NCBI RefSeq assembly: GCF_004342725.1
Contig: NZ_SMCP01000002.1
Coordinates: forward strand, 186,001 to 250,000
Source: Testudinibacter aquarius
GTDB taxonomy: Bacteria > Pseudomonadota > Gammaproteobacteria > Enterobacterales > Pasteurellaceae
Direction: 5' to 3'
Length of the DNA: 64,000 nucleotides
The notes under the pieces are model-generated. The model saw nothing but the letters and a program-made list of their open reading frames with translations, had not been told where the DNA came from and did no database searches. Numbering within the stretch: the first letter of the stretch is position 1; every line of letters starts with the position of its first letter. Made by a program: the position numbers and the translations under genes. This document shows positions 55,343 to 64,000 of the stretch, piece after piece.

Positions 55343-56578
55343 CTTGGTTTTATCAAACAACCATTTTTCCACCATCCAAGCACTCGCCACTGCCAGCGCC
55401 AACGGCAGCAACATTGCCGCTGAGCTACGGGTCAGTTCCAAAGCAAACACAATTGCAGTCAAGGGCATTTTCAGCGAGATCGCCAGAAATGCGGTTGCGC
55501 CAATTAACGCTGCGCTTTCGATTGAAATCGATGGTAAAAAGGCATTCCAACCAAATGCTAACGAAAATGCCAAGATACTGCCCAACATCATCGATGGGGT
55601 GATCAAGCCGCCGTAAGCCCCTGCCGCCAATGCCAACAGCACCACCAACCATTTCATCAGCAATAACACCAATCCCTCATGCCAGTTTAGCAAGCCAGCA
55701 AACACCAATTGATTGCCGGCTTTGCCGTTGCCCAACACATCGGGGAAAAAAATGGCAACTGCGCCGATCAGGCTGAATAGCAACATCGCCAATGGCACTA
55801 TCCGTTTATCAGTACGTGGCAAAAACGGTACAAGTGCGGTGGTATAACGGAACAGTTTGACTAACGGGGTGATAAGCAAACCGAATAATAACGCAAACCA
55901 GAGCAGCGGCTGGTTAATCTCTGGATTCAACAAATGATACTGCACCAAATCACCCAAGGTATAGCGCACCACCATCGTCGCAGTCACTGACGTCAGCAAA
56001 GCAGCAAACACCACCCTGGCATTAATCGCCACCACCAAAGTTTCCAAAATAAAAATCGTTGCTGCCAGTGGAACGTTATACACTGCCGCCAAACCTGCTC
56101 CGGCAGCACAGGCAATCAGCAATGCCGCATCGTCATCGTTTAATTTTATTTTTCGAATCCATAATGAGGCAAAAGCAGCACTCATCTCGCGTGGCGCGGT
56201 TTCACGTCCCAATGGCGCCCCCAAACCAACGGTCACAATTTGTAGCAACGCATGAGAAACCGTAGTGAAAAATGGCATCCCTGCTTGCGGAGCAGCCATT
56301 GCCGCTTTAAACCCGACTAATTTTGCACCGTAGCGCTGAATCGTATACCAACCAAAACCAACCAACACGCCGCACAGCAGCAGCACCCACCAACGGCGGC
56401 TCGGCGCTGCCTGTTCCACGCCCAAACGAAACGGCAGGCTTTCCCCGTGTAATGAATAATCGAAAGCATGATGCTGTACAAAATGCATTAATTCGGTCAA
56501 CGCAAAGCCGACCAGACCGGCAACCACTCCAATGATTAACAAAGAAATAAAAAATCGAAAGCGGATTTGCATAGTCAC
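55331..56578 (-). CDS. ClC-family chloride channel/transporter
   Basis: 415 residues with about ten to twelve membrane helices of the ClC fold. The anion-path motifs are altered: GLGAP takes the place of GSGIP, GRETAP the place of GREGP (gating Glu kept), and GGLITP the place of GIFAP. This places it in a divergent ClC branch whose ion preference cannot be assigned from sequence. It follows tag by nine bases and looks like the last gene of a deoR-tag-clc operon. Confidence 0.85.
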   Translation of the reverse strand: MTMQIRFRFFISLLIIGVVAGLVGFALTELMHFVQHHAFDYSLHGESLPFRLGVEQAAPSRRWWVLLLCGVLVGFGWYTIQRYGAKLVGFKAAMAAPQAGMPFFTTVSHALLQIVTVGLGAPLGRETAPREMSAAFASLWIRKIKLNDDDAALLIACAAGAGLAAVYNVPLAATIFILETLVVAINARVVFAALLTSVTATMVVRYTLGDLVQYHLLNPEINQPLLWFALLFGLLITPLVKLFRYTTALVPFLPRTDKRIVPLAMLLFSLIGAVAIFFPDVLGNGKAGNQLVFAGLLNWHEGLVLLLMKWLVVLLALAAGAYGGLITPSMMLGSILAFSLAFGWNAFLPSISIESAALIGATAFLAISLKMPLTAIVFALELTRSSAAMLLPLALAVASAWMVEKWLFDKTKTAL

Positions 56579-56587
56579 TCTCCTCCG

Positions 56588-57262
56588 TCAATCCCCCATA
56601 CTGAAAGCCACAATCTGGCTAATATGGCTGAGAGAAAGACCGCTTTGCTGCTGCCACTGCGAGAAAATTTGCTGTGCCGCTTCAAACGAACGCTGGGTTT
56701 GGATGCCGCCTTCAATTAATTGATGGTTGCGTAAATAGGCTTCCACATCGTGGGTCAGCAAGAAAGTGTCTTTGCCGACCGCTCTTAGCGCATAAGCACC
56801 GGTATTGCCGCCCAAGCGTTGCCCGTTTTTCTTCAAATAGCGCCAAAGTGCGGTAATATTTTGTGGATCCCATTCAGCAATTAATCGCGAAAAACCACCA
56901 TCCAAATTGGCTTGATAGATCATTTGTGCATTATGCTTAATCGTTGCCACTTTTGACCAATTGCGGATAATACTCGGATCTTGCGCTTTCTTTTCCCAGA
57001 GTTCATCGGGCATCATCAGCAGTTTTTCGATATCAAAGCCCCAGAAAAGCCGTTCAAAATGCTGCCATTTTTGATCGACAATCCGCCAAACAAAACCCGA
57101 CTGAAAAATCTTACGCGTAAATTCCGCCAACCAACGATGATCCGGTACTGCCAATAATGCCTGCGAAGATTGCACCGGACAAAGCAGCTGTTGCAACCGC
57201 ACTTCGCCGCCTTTTTGTCGACAAGCACGTTGGTAAATATCATCAAAAGCTTCCACAATCAT
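56588..57262 (-). CDS. DNA-3-methyladenine glycosylase I family protein
   Basis: 224 residues of the Tag-like helix-hairpin-helix glycosylase family (longer branch than E. coli Tag, 187). Typical are IFQSGFVWRIVDQKW (about 52-66), LFWGFD, the helical SIIRNWSKVATIKHNA and the candidate catalytic aspartate in LLTHDVEAYLRNH. The cysteine/histidine zinc snap of E. coli Tag is not visible, as expected for this branch. It removes alkylated bases from DNA. Two bases after the DeoR-type gene. Confidence 0.82.
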   Translation of the reverse strand: MIVEAFDDIYQRACRQKGGEVRLQQLLCPVQSSQALLAVPDHRWLAEFTRKIFQSGFVWRIVDQKWQHFERLFWGFDIEKLLMMPDELWEKKAQDPSIIRNWSKVATIKHNAQMIYQANLDGGFSRLIAEWDPQNITALWRYLKKNGQRLGGNTGAYALRAVGKDTFLLTHDVEAYLRNHQLIEGGIQTQRSFEAAQQIFSQWQQQSGLSLSHISQIVAFSMGD

Positions 57263-57264
57263 GC

Positions 57265-58056
57265 TTACTCCACATTTTGCACGGGATTTTCAGCTAACGC
57301 CGAACACAGTTCCAGTTTAATATTGTGCTGCTGCAGCAATTGCGCGATGTTTTCCGGCGGCAGGGCATCAGTCAATAAAATATCAACTTCACTAATGGCA
57401 GCTAAGCGTACAATCGCTTTGCGGCTAAATTTGGAGTGATCAGCCACCAATAGAATTTTGCGCGAGCTTTGCATTAATGCACGTTTTACCTGCACTTCAT
57501 GAAAATCATAATCCAACAATGCGCCATCTTCATCAATAGCACTGATCCCCAAGATGCAGTAATCCAAACGGAATTGCGAAATAAAATCAACGGTCGCTTC
57601 CCCAATAATCCCGCCATCGGAACGCAAATTGCCACCGGCAATCGTAATCTCAAAATCCGCTTTTCTCATCAAAATATGTGCCGCATTCAGATTATTGGTC
57701 ACAATGCGCAAGTTCTGATGTTCTAACAGCGCATAAGCTACCGCTTCCGGGGTGGTGCCAATATCAATAAACAGTGAAGAACCATTTTTTATCAATCCGG
57801 CAACTTGTTGGGCAATCGCTTGTTTTTCTTTGGAGAAGAAGCTTTTTCGTTCAGCGTAATCGCTGTTTTCACTGTTGGAGGGAGAGGCGGCACCACCGTG
57901 ATGACGGCGAATTAAATTTTGTTCTGCCAGTTCGTTGAGATCACGCCGAATCGTCTGTGAAGTCACATTAAAAACCGCCACCAAATCTTCGGTGCTGATA
58001 TAACCACGCTGTGTCACCAATTCAACAATTTGTTGATGGCGTATCGATTGTTTCAT
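57265..58056 (-). CDS. DeoR/GlpR-family transcriptional regulator
   Basis: 263 residues. The N-terminal winged helix is classic DeoR (VFNVTSQTIRRDLNELAEQ, about 24-42, then RRHHGGA), and the C-terminal sugar-phosphate-sensing domain has IDIGTTPEAVAYAL and VADHSKFSRKA. It is closest in feel to GlpR, repressor of glycerol-3-phosphate genes, but it heads an operon with tag and clc, so the regulon is uncertain. Glycerophosphodiesterase glpQ is at the other end of the window. Confidence 0.85.
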   Translation of the reverse strand: MKQSIRHQQIVELVTQRGYISTEDLVAVFNVTSQTIRRDLNELAEQNLIRRHHGGAASPSNSENSDYAERKSFFSKEKQAIAQQVAGLIKNGSSLFIDIGTTPEAVAYALLEHQNLRIVTNNLNAAHILMRKADFEITIAGGNLRSDGGIIGEATVDFISQFRLDYCILGISAIDEDGALLDYDFHEVQVKRALMQSSRKILLVADHSKFSRKAIVRLAAISEVDILLTDALPPENIAQLLQQHNIKLELCSALAENPVQNVE

Positions 58057-58257
58057 CTTCCCCCCTTAAGTCAATTGTCTAACGTCACTCGTATCATGCT
58101 GGTGCTTAATATACCTGAAAGTTTGACTTTTTGGAGAATCATAAAAGAAAAAATTCTTGTAATTGAGAACAATACTTGCCGACAACAGCAGAGAAGGGCA
58201 AAGTGCGATCAGCAGGCTATTTCTCTCCCTATCTGAGCGCACGTCAACTATGGTTTT

Positions 58258-58292
58258 ATATATACGGTTTGATATATACGGTTTAATATACG
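58258..58292. repeat. Short tandem repeat, period 14
   Basis: Two exact copies of ATATATACGGTTT separated by one base, plus a partial third copy. It lies between the DeoR gene and recA in a 266-base gap that otherwise shows nothing recognisable. Confidence 0.7.
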
Positions 58293-58322
58293 ATTCGACA
58301 ATATCAGAAATCCAACATTGGA

Positions 58323-59375
58323 TTATACTTCACCTTCAAAATTGTCTTCTTCAGCAGCCTCAACATCGGCAGTTAAACCTTGTTCCGGGTGTGCTAACAA
58401 TTCAGCTCGCAATTTCTCTTCCAGCTCGGCACACTCCTGCGGATGCTCAGCTAGCCACTTCATCGCATTGGCTCGACCTTGCCCGATTTTGCCACCGTTG
58501 TAGGCATACCACGCACCGGATTTTTCCACCAGTTTATGTTTAACACCCAGTTCAATCAATTCACCGTTTTTCGAAATGCCTTCGCCATACATAATTTGGA
58601 ATTCAGCTTGACGGAACGGTGCCGCCACTTTGTTTTTCACCACTTTTACTCGGGTTTCGCTACCAACCACTTCTTCACCGTCTTTCACTGCGCCGGTACG
58701 ACGAATATCCAAACGTACTGACGCATAGAATTTCAGTGCATTACCGCCGGTAGTGGTTTCCGGATTACCGAACATCACCCCGATTTTCATGCGGATTTGG
58801 TTGATAAACACTACTAAACAGTTCGCAGTTTTGATATGTCCGGTCAGTTTACGCAACGCCTGCGACATCAAACGCGCCTGCAAGCCCATATGCGAGTCGC
58901 CCATGTCACCTTCAATCTCGGCTTTCGGGGTTAAGGCGGCAACAGAATCGACAATAATCACTTCCACTGCCCCGGAACGTACCAAGGCATCACAAATTTC
59001 CAACGCCTGTTCGCCGTTGTCCGGTTGCGACACCAACAACTCTTTCACATCAACACCCAGTTTGCTGGCATAAATCGGATCCAACGCGTGTTCGGCATCG
59101 ATAAAGGCACAGGTTTTACCGGCTTTTTGCGCTTGGGCAATCACCGACAGGGTTAAGGTGGTTTTACCGGACGATTCAGGCCCGAAAATCTCAACGATCC
59201 GCCCCATCGGCAAACCACCGATACCCAACGCCACATCCAAACCCAGCGAACCGGTCGAAATTGACTCAATATCCAGCGTTTGCGTATCGCCAAGACGCAT
59301 AATCGAGCCTTTGCCGAACTGCTTCTCAATTTGCCCTAATGCGGCAGCCAGTGCTTTTTGTTTGTTATCATCCAT
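58323..59375 (-). CDS. recA: Recombinase RecA
   Basis: 350 residues, full length. Walker A is GPESSGKTT (about 65-73), Walker [11 protein letters not shown], loop L2 around [15 protein letters not shown], and the acidic C-terminal tail is present. It drives strand exchange and LexA cleavage; in this family it is also needed for natural transformation. A LexA box lies upstream. No recX follows; the next gene is in a different context. Confidence 0.99.
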   Translation of the reverse strand: MDDNKQKALAAALGQIEKQFGKGSIMRLGDTQTLDIESISTGSLGLDVALGIGGLPMGRIVEIFGPESSGKTTLTLSVIAQAQKAGKTCAFIDAEHALDPIYASKLGVDVKELLVSQPDNGEQALEICDALVRSGAVEVIIVDSVAALTPKAEIEGDMGDSHMGLQARLMSQALRKLTGHIKTANCLVVFINQIRMKIGVMFGNPETTTGGNALKFYASVRLDIRRTGAVKDGEEVVGSETRVKVVKNKVAAPFRQAEFQIMYGEGISKNGELIELGVKHKLVEKSGAWYAYNGGKIGQGRANAMKWLAEHPQECAELEEKLRAELLAHPEQGLTADVEAAEEDNFEGEV

Positions 59376-59425
59376 AGCAAATCCTCTATTTAAACAAGTT
59401 TTCTGATCAGAATTGCTGCTTATTA

Positions 59426-59445
59426 TACTGTATGGTTATACAGTA
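59426..59445 (-). promoter_or_regulatory. LexA (SOS) box of recA
   Basis: TACTGTATGGTTATACAGTA contains CTGT-N8-ACAG with near-perfect symmetry. It sits about 50 bases upstream of the recA start in the recA/mutS divergent region. Confidence 0.93.
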
Positions 59446-59653
59446 TCAAGTGAAATTTTGATCTTTTTAAATAGAATTCGATCCTTATTCCAAAATTTAC
59501 TCGATTGCTGCTCGACAAACCGCACTTTTACCGAGAAACAATTGATAATATATTGCTGATTCAGTATTATTTTTCCCTTTATATTTCTTTGATTGCGCTA
59601 TACAGCGTTGCAACCACTATTCCAAATAGCACCGTGACAGACAAGGCACCCCG

Positions 59654-62257
59654 ATGAAAGAGTCATTAGACAACAGTTTTTCTACCCACACCCCAATGAT
59701 GCAGCAATATCTGCGTCTGAAAGCCGAAAATCCGGATATTTTGCTGTTTTACCGGATGGGGGATTTTTATGAATTGTTTTATGACGATGCCAAAAAAGCG
59801 GCACAGTTGCTGGATATTTCCCTGACTAAACGTGGTAGTTCCGCCGGGCAGCCGATTCCAATGGCGGGTGTGCCATATCATGCGGTGGAAGGCTATTTGG
59901 CGAAGTTGGTCCGCTTAGGCGAATCGGTGGCGATTTGTGAACAGATCGGCGATCCGGCGACCAGCAAAGGACCCGTCGAGCGGCAGGTAGTGCGGATAGT
60001 CACGCCGGGAACCGTCAGTGACGAAGCCCTATTGCCAGAACGGCAAGATAATCTGATTGCAGCGGTGTATCAACATAAAGTGCGGTTTGCCTTGGCAACA
60101 TTAGACATGACTTCGGGGTGTTTTCAAATCAGTGAACACGACAACCGAGCCAGTTTACAAGCGGAGCTGCAACGGCTATCGATTGCCGAGCTGTTATATG
60201 ATGAAGAGTTCAGCGAAATGAGACTGTTGGAGGGGCGCCGCGGTTTGCGGCGGCGTCCGATTTGGGAATTTGAGTTGAATACCGCACTTCAACTGTTGAA
60301 CCGCCAATTCGGCACCCAAGATCTGAAAGCTTTTGGCGTGGAAAAAGCCAGTTTGGGGCTGTGTGCCGCCGGTTGCCTGCTGCATTATGCCAAAGAGACC
60401 CAACGTACCGCCCTGCCGCATATCACTGCGATCAGTTTGGTACAAAATAGTGATTTTATTATTTTGGATGCTGCGACCCGACGCAATTTAGAGCTGACGC
60501 AAAATCTGTCGGGCAGTAGCGAATATACTTTGGCATGGGTGCTGGATCACTGTGTCACCCCGATGGGCAGCCGTTTGTTGAAGCGTTGGATTCATCAGCC
60601 GATTTGCGATATTGCGCAGCTGCAAAAACGGCAGCAAGCGATTGCAGCTATTTTACAGCACGACTTAATTGCTGATTTGCAGCCACTATTGCGCCAAGTG
60701 GGCGATATGGAACGGATTTTGGCGCGGGTGGCGTTGCGTTCGGCACGACCGCGCGATCTCACTCGTTTACGCACCGCACTTGAGCAAATTCCGCTGATCA
60801 AAAATCAACTCAATGCGCACAATTCGCCACAACTAACCGCACTTTGTCGCTTAATCGACGATTTTGCTGAATTATGTGAGCTGTTACAACAGGCATTGGT
60901 TGAAATGCCGCCATTGTTGATTCGCGACGGCGGTGTGATTGCGCCGGGCTATCATGCTGAATTGGATGAATGGCGCGAGTTGTCTGCCGGCGCCACCCGA
61001 TTCTTAGACGAACTGGAAGCACGCGAGCGTGAAGCCACCGGAATTGACACCCTGAAAATCGGCTTTAATGCGGTGCACGGCTACTATATTCAGATCAGTC
61101 GCGGACAGGCGGAGCGCGCGCCGATTCATTATGTGCGCCGTCAAACCCTGAAAAATGCCGAACGCTATATTATCCCCGAACTGAAAACCTATGAAGACAA
61201 GGTACTGAAAGCCAAAGGCGCTGCGCTGGCGTTGGAAAAACAGTTGTACGACGAGCTGTTTGAACGGCTGCTACCGCACTTGGGCGATCTGCAACTGGCG
61301 GCATTAACGCTGGCACAATTGGACGTGTTTGCCAATTTGGCGGAACGGGCGCAAAGCTTGAACTACAGTTGTCCGCAATTTTCCGAGCAGATCGGCATCG
61401 CGATTGAAAACGGTCGTCATCCGGTGGTCGAGCAGGTGATGAGTGATCCATTCATTGCCAATCCGTTGCAACTCAACGCTGAACGCCATCTTTTGGTAGT
61501 AACCGGTCCGAATATGGGCGGAAAAAGCACTTATATGCGACAAACAGCATTGATCGTGTTGATGGCGTATATCGGCAGTTTCGTGCCGGCGCAAAGTGCG
61601 GTCATCGGCCCGATTGATCGGATTTTCACCCGCATCGGTGCATCGGACGACCTTGCCTCAGGGCGTTCTACGTTTATGGTGGAAATGACCGAAATGGCGA
61701 ATATTCTGCATCAAGCCGGAGAAAAAAGCTTAGTGCTGATCGACGAAATCGGACGCGGCACCTCGACTTACGACGGCTTGGCGTTGGCGTGGGCGTGCGC
61801 TGAATGGTTGGCGAAAAAATTGCGTTCGCTGACTTTGTTTGCCACCCACTATTTTGAACTGACCGTATTGCCGCAACAATTCGAAGGCGTATTCAACGTG
61901 CATCTGGATGCATTGGAACACAACGACAGCATTGCATTTATGCACGCAGTACAAGACGGTGCCGCCAGCAAAAGTTACGGCTTGGCGGTGGCGGCATTGG
62001 CGGGCGTGCCAAAAACTGTGTTGAAGCTGGCAAAGCAGAAGCTCAACCAACTGGAACGATTGTCGCAACAAAGTGGCGATCACAAGCTACAGCAGTTGCG
62101 TGAACTGAGCCAAATGCAGGCGGAGCTACCGTTAGTTGAAGAAGACGAGGGCAAAAGTGCGGTGTGGCAAATGCTGCAACAGCTTGATCCCGACGATCTC
62201 AGCCCGAAGCAAGCACTGACTTATTTGTATCAATTGAAAACGTTGGTGAAAGGTTAA
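59654..62257 (+). CDS. mutS: DNA mismatch repair protein MutS
   Basis: 867 residues, full length (E. coli 853). The mismatch-recognition Phe-x-Glu is in [13 protein letters not shown] (about 34-46); the ATPase has GPNMGGKST (about 617), the signature region [12 protein letters not shown], and Walker [15 protein letters not shown]. The C-terminal tail ends in the tetramerisation domain. Divergent from recA, from which it is separated by 278 bases. At least two uptake motifs lie inside the gene. Confidence 0.99.
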   Translation: MKESLDNSFSTHTPMMQQYLRLKAENPDILLFYRMGDFYELFYDDAKKAAQLLDISLTKRGSSAGQPIPMAGVPYHAVEGYLAKLVRLGESVAICEQIGDPATSKGPVERQVVRIVTPGTVSDEALLPERQDNLIAAVYQHKVRFALATLDMTSGCFQISEHDNRASLQAELQRLSIAELLYDEEFSEMRLLEGRRGLRRRPIWEFELNTALQLLNRQFGTQDLKAFGVEKASLGLCAAGCLLHYAKETQRTALPHITAISLVQNSDFIILDAATRRNLELTQNLSGSSEYTLAWVLDHCVTPMGSRLLKRWIHQPICDIAQLQKRQQAIAAILQHDLIADLQPLLRQVGDMERILARVALRSARPRDLTRLRTALEQIPLIKNQLNAHNSPQLTALCRLIDDFAELCELLQQALVEMPPLLIRDGGVIAPGYHAELDEWRELSAGATRFLDELEAREREATGIDTLKIGFNAVHGYYIQISRGQAERAPIHYVRRQTLKNAERYIIPELKTYEDKVLKAKGAALALEKQLYDELFERLLPHLGDLQLAALTLAQLDVFANLAERAQSLNYSCPQFSEQIGIAIENGRHPVVEQVMSDPFIANPLQLNAERHLLVVTGPNMGGKSTYMRQTALIVLMAYIGSFVPAQSAVIGPIDRIFTRIGASDDLASGRSTFMVEMTEMANILHQAGEKSLVLIDEIGRGTSTYDGLALAWACAEWLAKKLRSLTLFATHYFELTVLPQQFEGVFNVHLDALEHNDSIAFMHAVQDGAASKSYGLAVAALAGVPKTVLKLAKQKLNQLERLSQQSGDHKLQQLRELSQMQAELPLVEEDEGKSAVWQMLQQLDPDDLSPKQALTYLYQLKTLVKG

Positions 62258-62285
62258 AATAATCGATTTTGATAGTAAAAGTAGT

Positions 62286-62304
62286 GGCGGATTATATATC
62301 CGCC
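62286..62304. repeat. Intergenic hairpin repeat, CGG-stem version
   Basis: GGCGGAT and ATCCGCC form a 7-bp stem with loop TATAT, preceded by AAAAGTAG and followed by GAACCGCA, the same flanks as at 49493. It marks the junction between mutS and the AT-rich cluster. Confidence 0.82.
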
Positions 62305-62310
62305 CGAACC

Positions 62311-62331
62311 GCATTTTGCATTTTGCATTTT
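62311..62331. repeat. Heptanucleotide tandem repeat GCATTTT x3
   Basis: Three exact tandem copies of GCATTTT directly after the hairpin repeat. The related copy at 49493 has a single GCATTTT in this place. Confidence 0.85.
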
Positions 62332-62336
62332 GTCTA

Positions 62337-62678
62337 CTATGCCTTAATCTGCCGTACCGCATCTAAAAACGCTACGAAGATATCTTTTTGTGCATTGCTC
62401 AATTCTTGCCAATAACGATCCCGCTTGTCGTTATTCCACGCTTTATCCAGCATACAATCCGTAAAAAAATAGCTAATTGGTGTTTCCAAAAAATTGGCGA
62501 TTTTAACTAAATGAGCCACATTGATTTTGTTTGTGCCACGTTCGTAACGGGAAAGTTGCGGTTGAGAAATATCCACAAGTTCTGAAAGCAATTCTGCGGT
62601 ATAGCCTTTTTCTTTACGCTTTTGCTGGATTCGTTGACCGATTAGGTAGTCGATGGTTGTTGGTGGAAATTTTGCCAT
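62337..62678 (-). CDS. XRE-family helix-turn-helix regulator
   Basis: 113 residues. The helix-turn-helix is at about 10-65, with ELVDISQPQLSRYERGTNKI containing the recognition helix; a C-terminal helical part ends FVAFLDAVRQIKA. The fold matches SinR/phage Cro-type DNA-binding proteins. Divergent from the small exported proteins across 146 bases, so it may control them. An ATG five codons upstream exists; neither start has a strong ribosome site. No toxin partner is adjacent on its own strand. Confidence 0.82.
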   Translation of the reverse strand: MAKFPPTTIDYLIGQRIQQKRKEKGYTAELLSELVDISQPQLSRYERGTNKINVAHLVKIANFLETPISYFFTDCMLDKAWNNDKRDRYWQELSNAQKDIFVAFLDAVRQIKA

Positions 62679-62824
62679 AGCTCTTACACACATAAATATT
62701 CTATTACTGCATATTTTTTGCCATTTTTATGCTTGCATAAAGGGCTATAAAGAGATAATATCAGCGAAAAATATTCCTTTATGTAAACTTAATTGCTTGT
62801 TTATGCCTTTATAGGAGCTTGTTT

Positions 62825-63055
62825 ATGAAAAAATTACTTGTTGCCGCAATAGCGTTTGGAACTTCGGGGATGGTGTTTGCAGATAACTGGCAAGCGGCTT
62901 ATAACGAATCGGATACACCTGCCACAGATATAAATTTATATGCACATCGTTGCACTTATAAAACACTTGGAGGATATAGATTTACCATTGTTCATGACGG
63001 ATTTTGCCCTCTCACTATTGAAGTAGATCCTATGGCTGGAAAATGGAGAGAGTAA
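62825..63055 (+). CDS. Small exported hypothetical protein
   Basis: I do not recognise this 76-residue protein. It has a textbook Sec signal peptide (MKKLLVAAIAFGTSGMVFA, about 1-19) and a mature part of about 57 residues with two cysteines (HRCTYKT and DGFCPLTIEV), enough for one disulfide. AGGAG precedes the ATG. The stop is one base before the next ORF, implying translational coupling. It begins the rightward part of the AT-rich cluster. Confidence 0.7.
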   Translation: MKKLLVAAIAFGTSGMVFADNWQAAYNESDTPATDINLYAHRCTYKTLGGYRFTIVHDGFCPLTIEVDPMAGKWRE

Positions 63056-63056
63056 T

Positions 63057-63260
63057 ATGTATGACTATAAATTTATCCGATGCAATCAACCATTTTCTAT
63101 ATCAAAAGATGAAGATACCAGTAAAAAATTTGAAAACGACTTATCCGAAAACTTATAAAAAGGTTGGGAAATTGATCGAGTTGAGATGATGACTGCTGAA
63201 TATGGAACAGACATATCTTCAGAATATAAACTATTCATTCTCAAAAAAGAAAAAAATTAA
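63057..63260 (+). pseudogene. Small ORF interrupted by an in-frame TAA
   Basis: Reading from the ATG at 63057 gives 33 codons ending ENDLSENL, then TAA at 63156-63158; the same frame continues without another stop for 33 codons (KGWEIDRVEMMTAEYG through FILKKEKN) to TAA at 63258. The two halves have similar charged, soluble composition, as if one 67-residue protein had been split by one base change. It starts one base after the preceding gene's stop. I do not recognise the family. Two separate short ORFs are the alternative. Confidence 0.62.
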
Positions 63261-63314
63261 CAAAATTCCATTGCAATTTATACAGAATATTTTTAATTAA
63301 GACAGGGAATTACA

Positions 63315-63767
63315 ATGAGTAGAATTAAACATATATGGATATTATCTCAATTCTCAAAAATAGTCATTACTTTGGCTATCATTGCAACATCTTCACTTAC
63401 TTATGCAAACAAGGCACTTATTGATGAAGTTGTATCCAGTATTAACTCGATAAATATGAATAATAAGAAAGCTGGTTTTCTGTATTTAGATAAGGCAATA
63501 CCATTGTATCAAGCCGACTCGGTTATATTATCGCATATCTATGATAGTACAAAAAATATAGAAGTCTCGTCTAAAAAAGAAATCCGTCAGATAATGATCG
63601 AATTTCAACAACAATCTATATATTGTAAACATATGGGTATTAAAAATACATTGGAAAACGGAATTAATTTCATCGTTGTGACATATGACACTAATAATGA
63701 GCATCTACATGATTTTTTTCTTACACATGAAACCTGCTCTAATTTTAATAATAAATACAAGGATTAA
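63315..63767 (+). CDS. Exported hypothetical protein
   Basis: I do not recognise this 150-residue protein. A signal peptide with an extended, basic N-region covers about residues 1-31 (cut near LTYAN). The mature part is hydrophilic and lysine/asparagine-rich, with cysteines at YCKHMG and HETCSNF that could form one disulfide. AT-rich codon use contrasts with mutS next door. A GGGAAT-type weak ribosome site precedes the ATG. The next gene starts two bases after its stop. Confidence 0.68.
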   Translation: MSRIKHIWILSQFSKIVITLAIIATSSLTYANKALIDEVVSSINSINMNNKKAGFLYLDKAIPLYQADSVILSHIYDSTKNIEVSSKKEIRQIMIEFQQQSIYCKHMGIKNTLENGINFIVVTYDTNNEHLHDFFLTHETCSNFNNKYKD

Positions 63768-63769
63768 TA

Positions 63770-64000
63770 ATGAATAAATTCAAACAAACTTGGTCATTTC
63801 TATTTGAGTTTGAAGGAAAAATTAGCCAAAAGCATTATTTGATTTTTCTTGTATTATGGCTGCCGATTTTAGTAACAAGTTGGTTGGTTTCCATGTGGTT
63901 GTTTGATGAGTTGGCTTATTGGGTTGCAGTTAATCTTAAAATATCAACCGAGAAAGGAACATTGCTAACATTACCTTGTATTTTTATTCTGTTTACTTTA
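63770..64000 (+). CDS. Membrane protein, possible DUF805 family, N-terminal part
   Basis: The first 77 codons of a gene cut by the right edge, read directly from the sequence. It begins MNKFKQTWSFLFEFEGKISQ, where the F-x-F-x-G-(K/R)-I-S-(Q/R)-x-x-Y pattern resembles DUF805 membrane proteins, followed by two hydrophobic segments (about 24-44 and 66-77). It starts two bases after the preceding exported protein, so they are coupled. Function unknown; DUF805 assignment is tentative. Confidence 0.5.
   Translation, partial: MNKFKQTWSFLFEFEGKISQKHYLIFLVLWLPILVTSWLVSMWLFDELAYWVAVNLKISTEKGTLLTLPCIFILFTL

Noticed and set aside
63156-63158. Programmed readthrough or recoding at the in-frame TAA
   Set aside because: There is no SECIS-like structure and TAA is the least leaky stop; a simple nonsense mutation explains it.

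Overview
The window is Pasteurellaceae chromosome. The 9-bp DNA uptake motif AAGTGCGGT (Haemophilus influenzae dialect) and its complement recur many times on both strands, inside genes and as facing pairs that double as transcription terminators. Every recognisable protein has the gammaproteobacterial, Haemophilus-like form. The nlpD locus lacks rpoS, as expected in this family. Genus and species cannot be fixed from the sequence alone (Haemophilus, Aggregatibacter, Pasteurella and relatives all use this uptake dialect). Most of the window is dense core genome. Accessory-looking DNA is confined to about 15.6-16.2 kb and to 62.3-64.0 kb.

Layout. 0-9 kb: end of glpQ, a cytochrome b561, nanM (sialic acid mutarotase), glmU, an ammonium block (amtB, glnK, asnA, divergent asnC), udp, ydcH. 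9-15.6 kb: eda, then the leftward run ftsB-ispD-ispF-truD-surE-pcm-yqaA-nlpD. 16-22.5 kb: a nitrilase-like amidase, aqpZ, greB, the envelope-stress operon rpoE-rseA-rseB-rseC with a sigma-E promoter, sdhE, rpmB-rpmG. 22.6-36.8 kb: radC, coaBC-dut-slmA-yheU, crp, a methyltransferase, trmO, menA, rraA, a DASS carboxylate transporter with a CRP site, maf-pabB-pabC, rmuC, miaE. 36.9-44 kb: potD, a DUF411 protein with a multicopper oxidase, brnQ, cpdB. 43.9-48.4 kb: a Cof phosphatase followed by a glycerate module (CdaR-type regulator, GntP-type permease, glycerate kinase). 48.5-62.3 kb: an exported SAM-hydrolase-family protein, a LysR/RhtB pair, pldB, asd, ydfG, ric with adjacent FNR and NsrR-like operators, a deoR-tag-clc operon, and divergent recA (with LexA box) and mutS. 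62.3-64 kb: an AT-rich cluster free of uptake motifs, with an XRE regulator, small exported proteins, an ORF broken by an in-frame stop, and a membrane protein cut by the window edge.

Two dispersed repeat families stand out. One is a 163-bp perfect-armed palindrome (8745-8907) with a 44-bp internal-deletion derivative and fragments beside menA, ydfG, ric and pabC. The other is a family of seven intergenic hairpins whose stems differ between copies by compensatory changes, which argues for selection on, or ongoing correction of, the structure. No tRNA, rRNA, CRISPR array or complete insertion sequence was seen.
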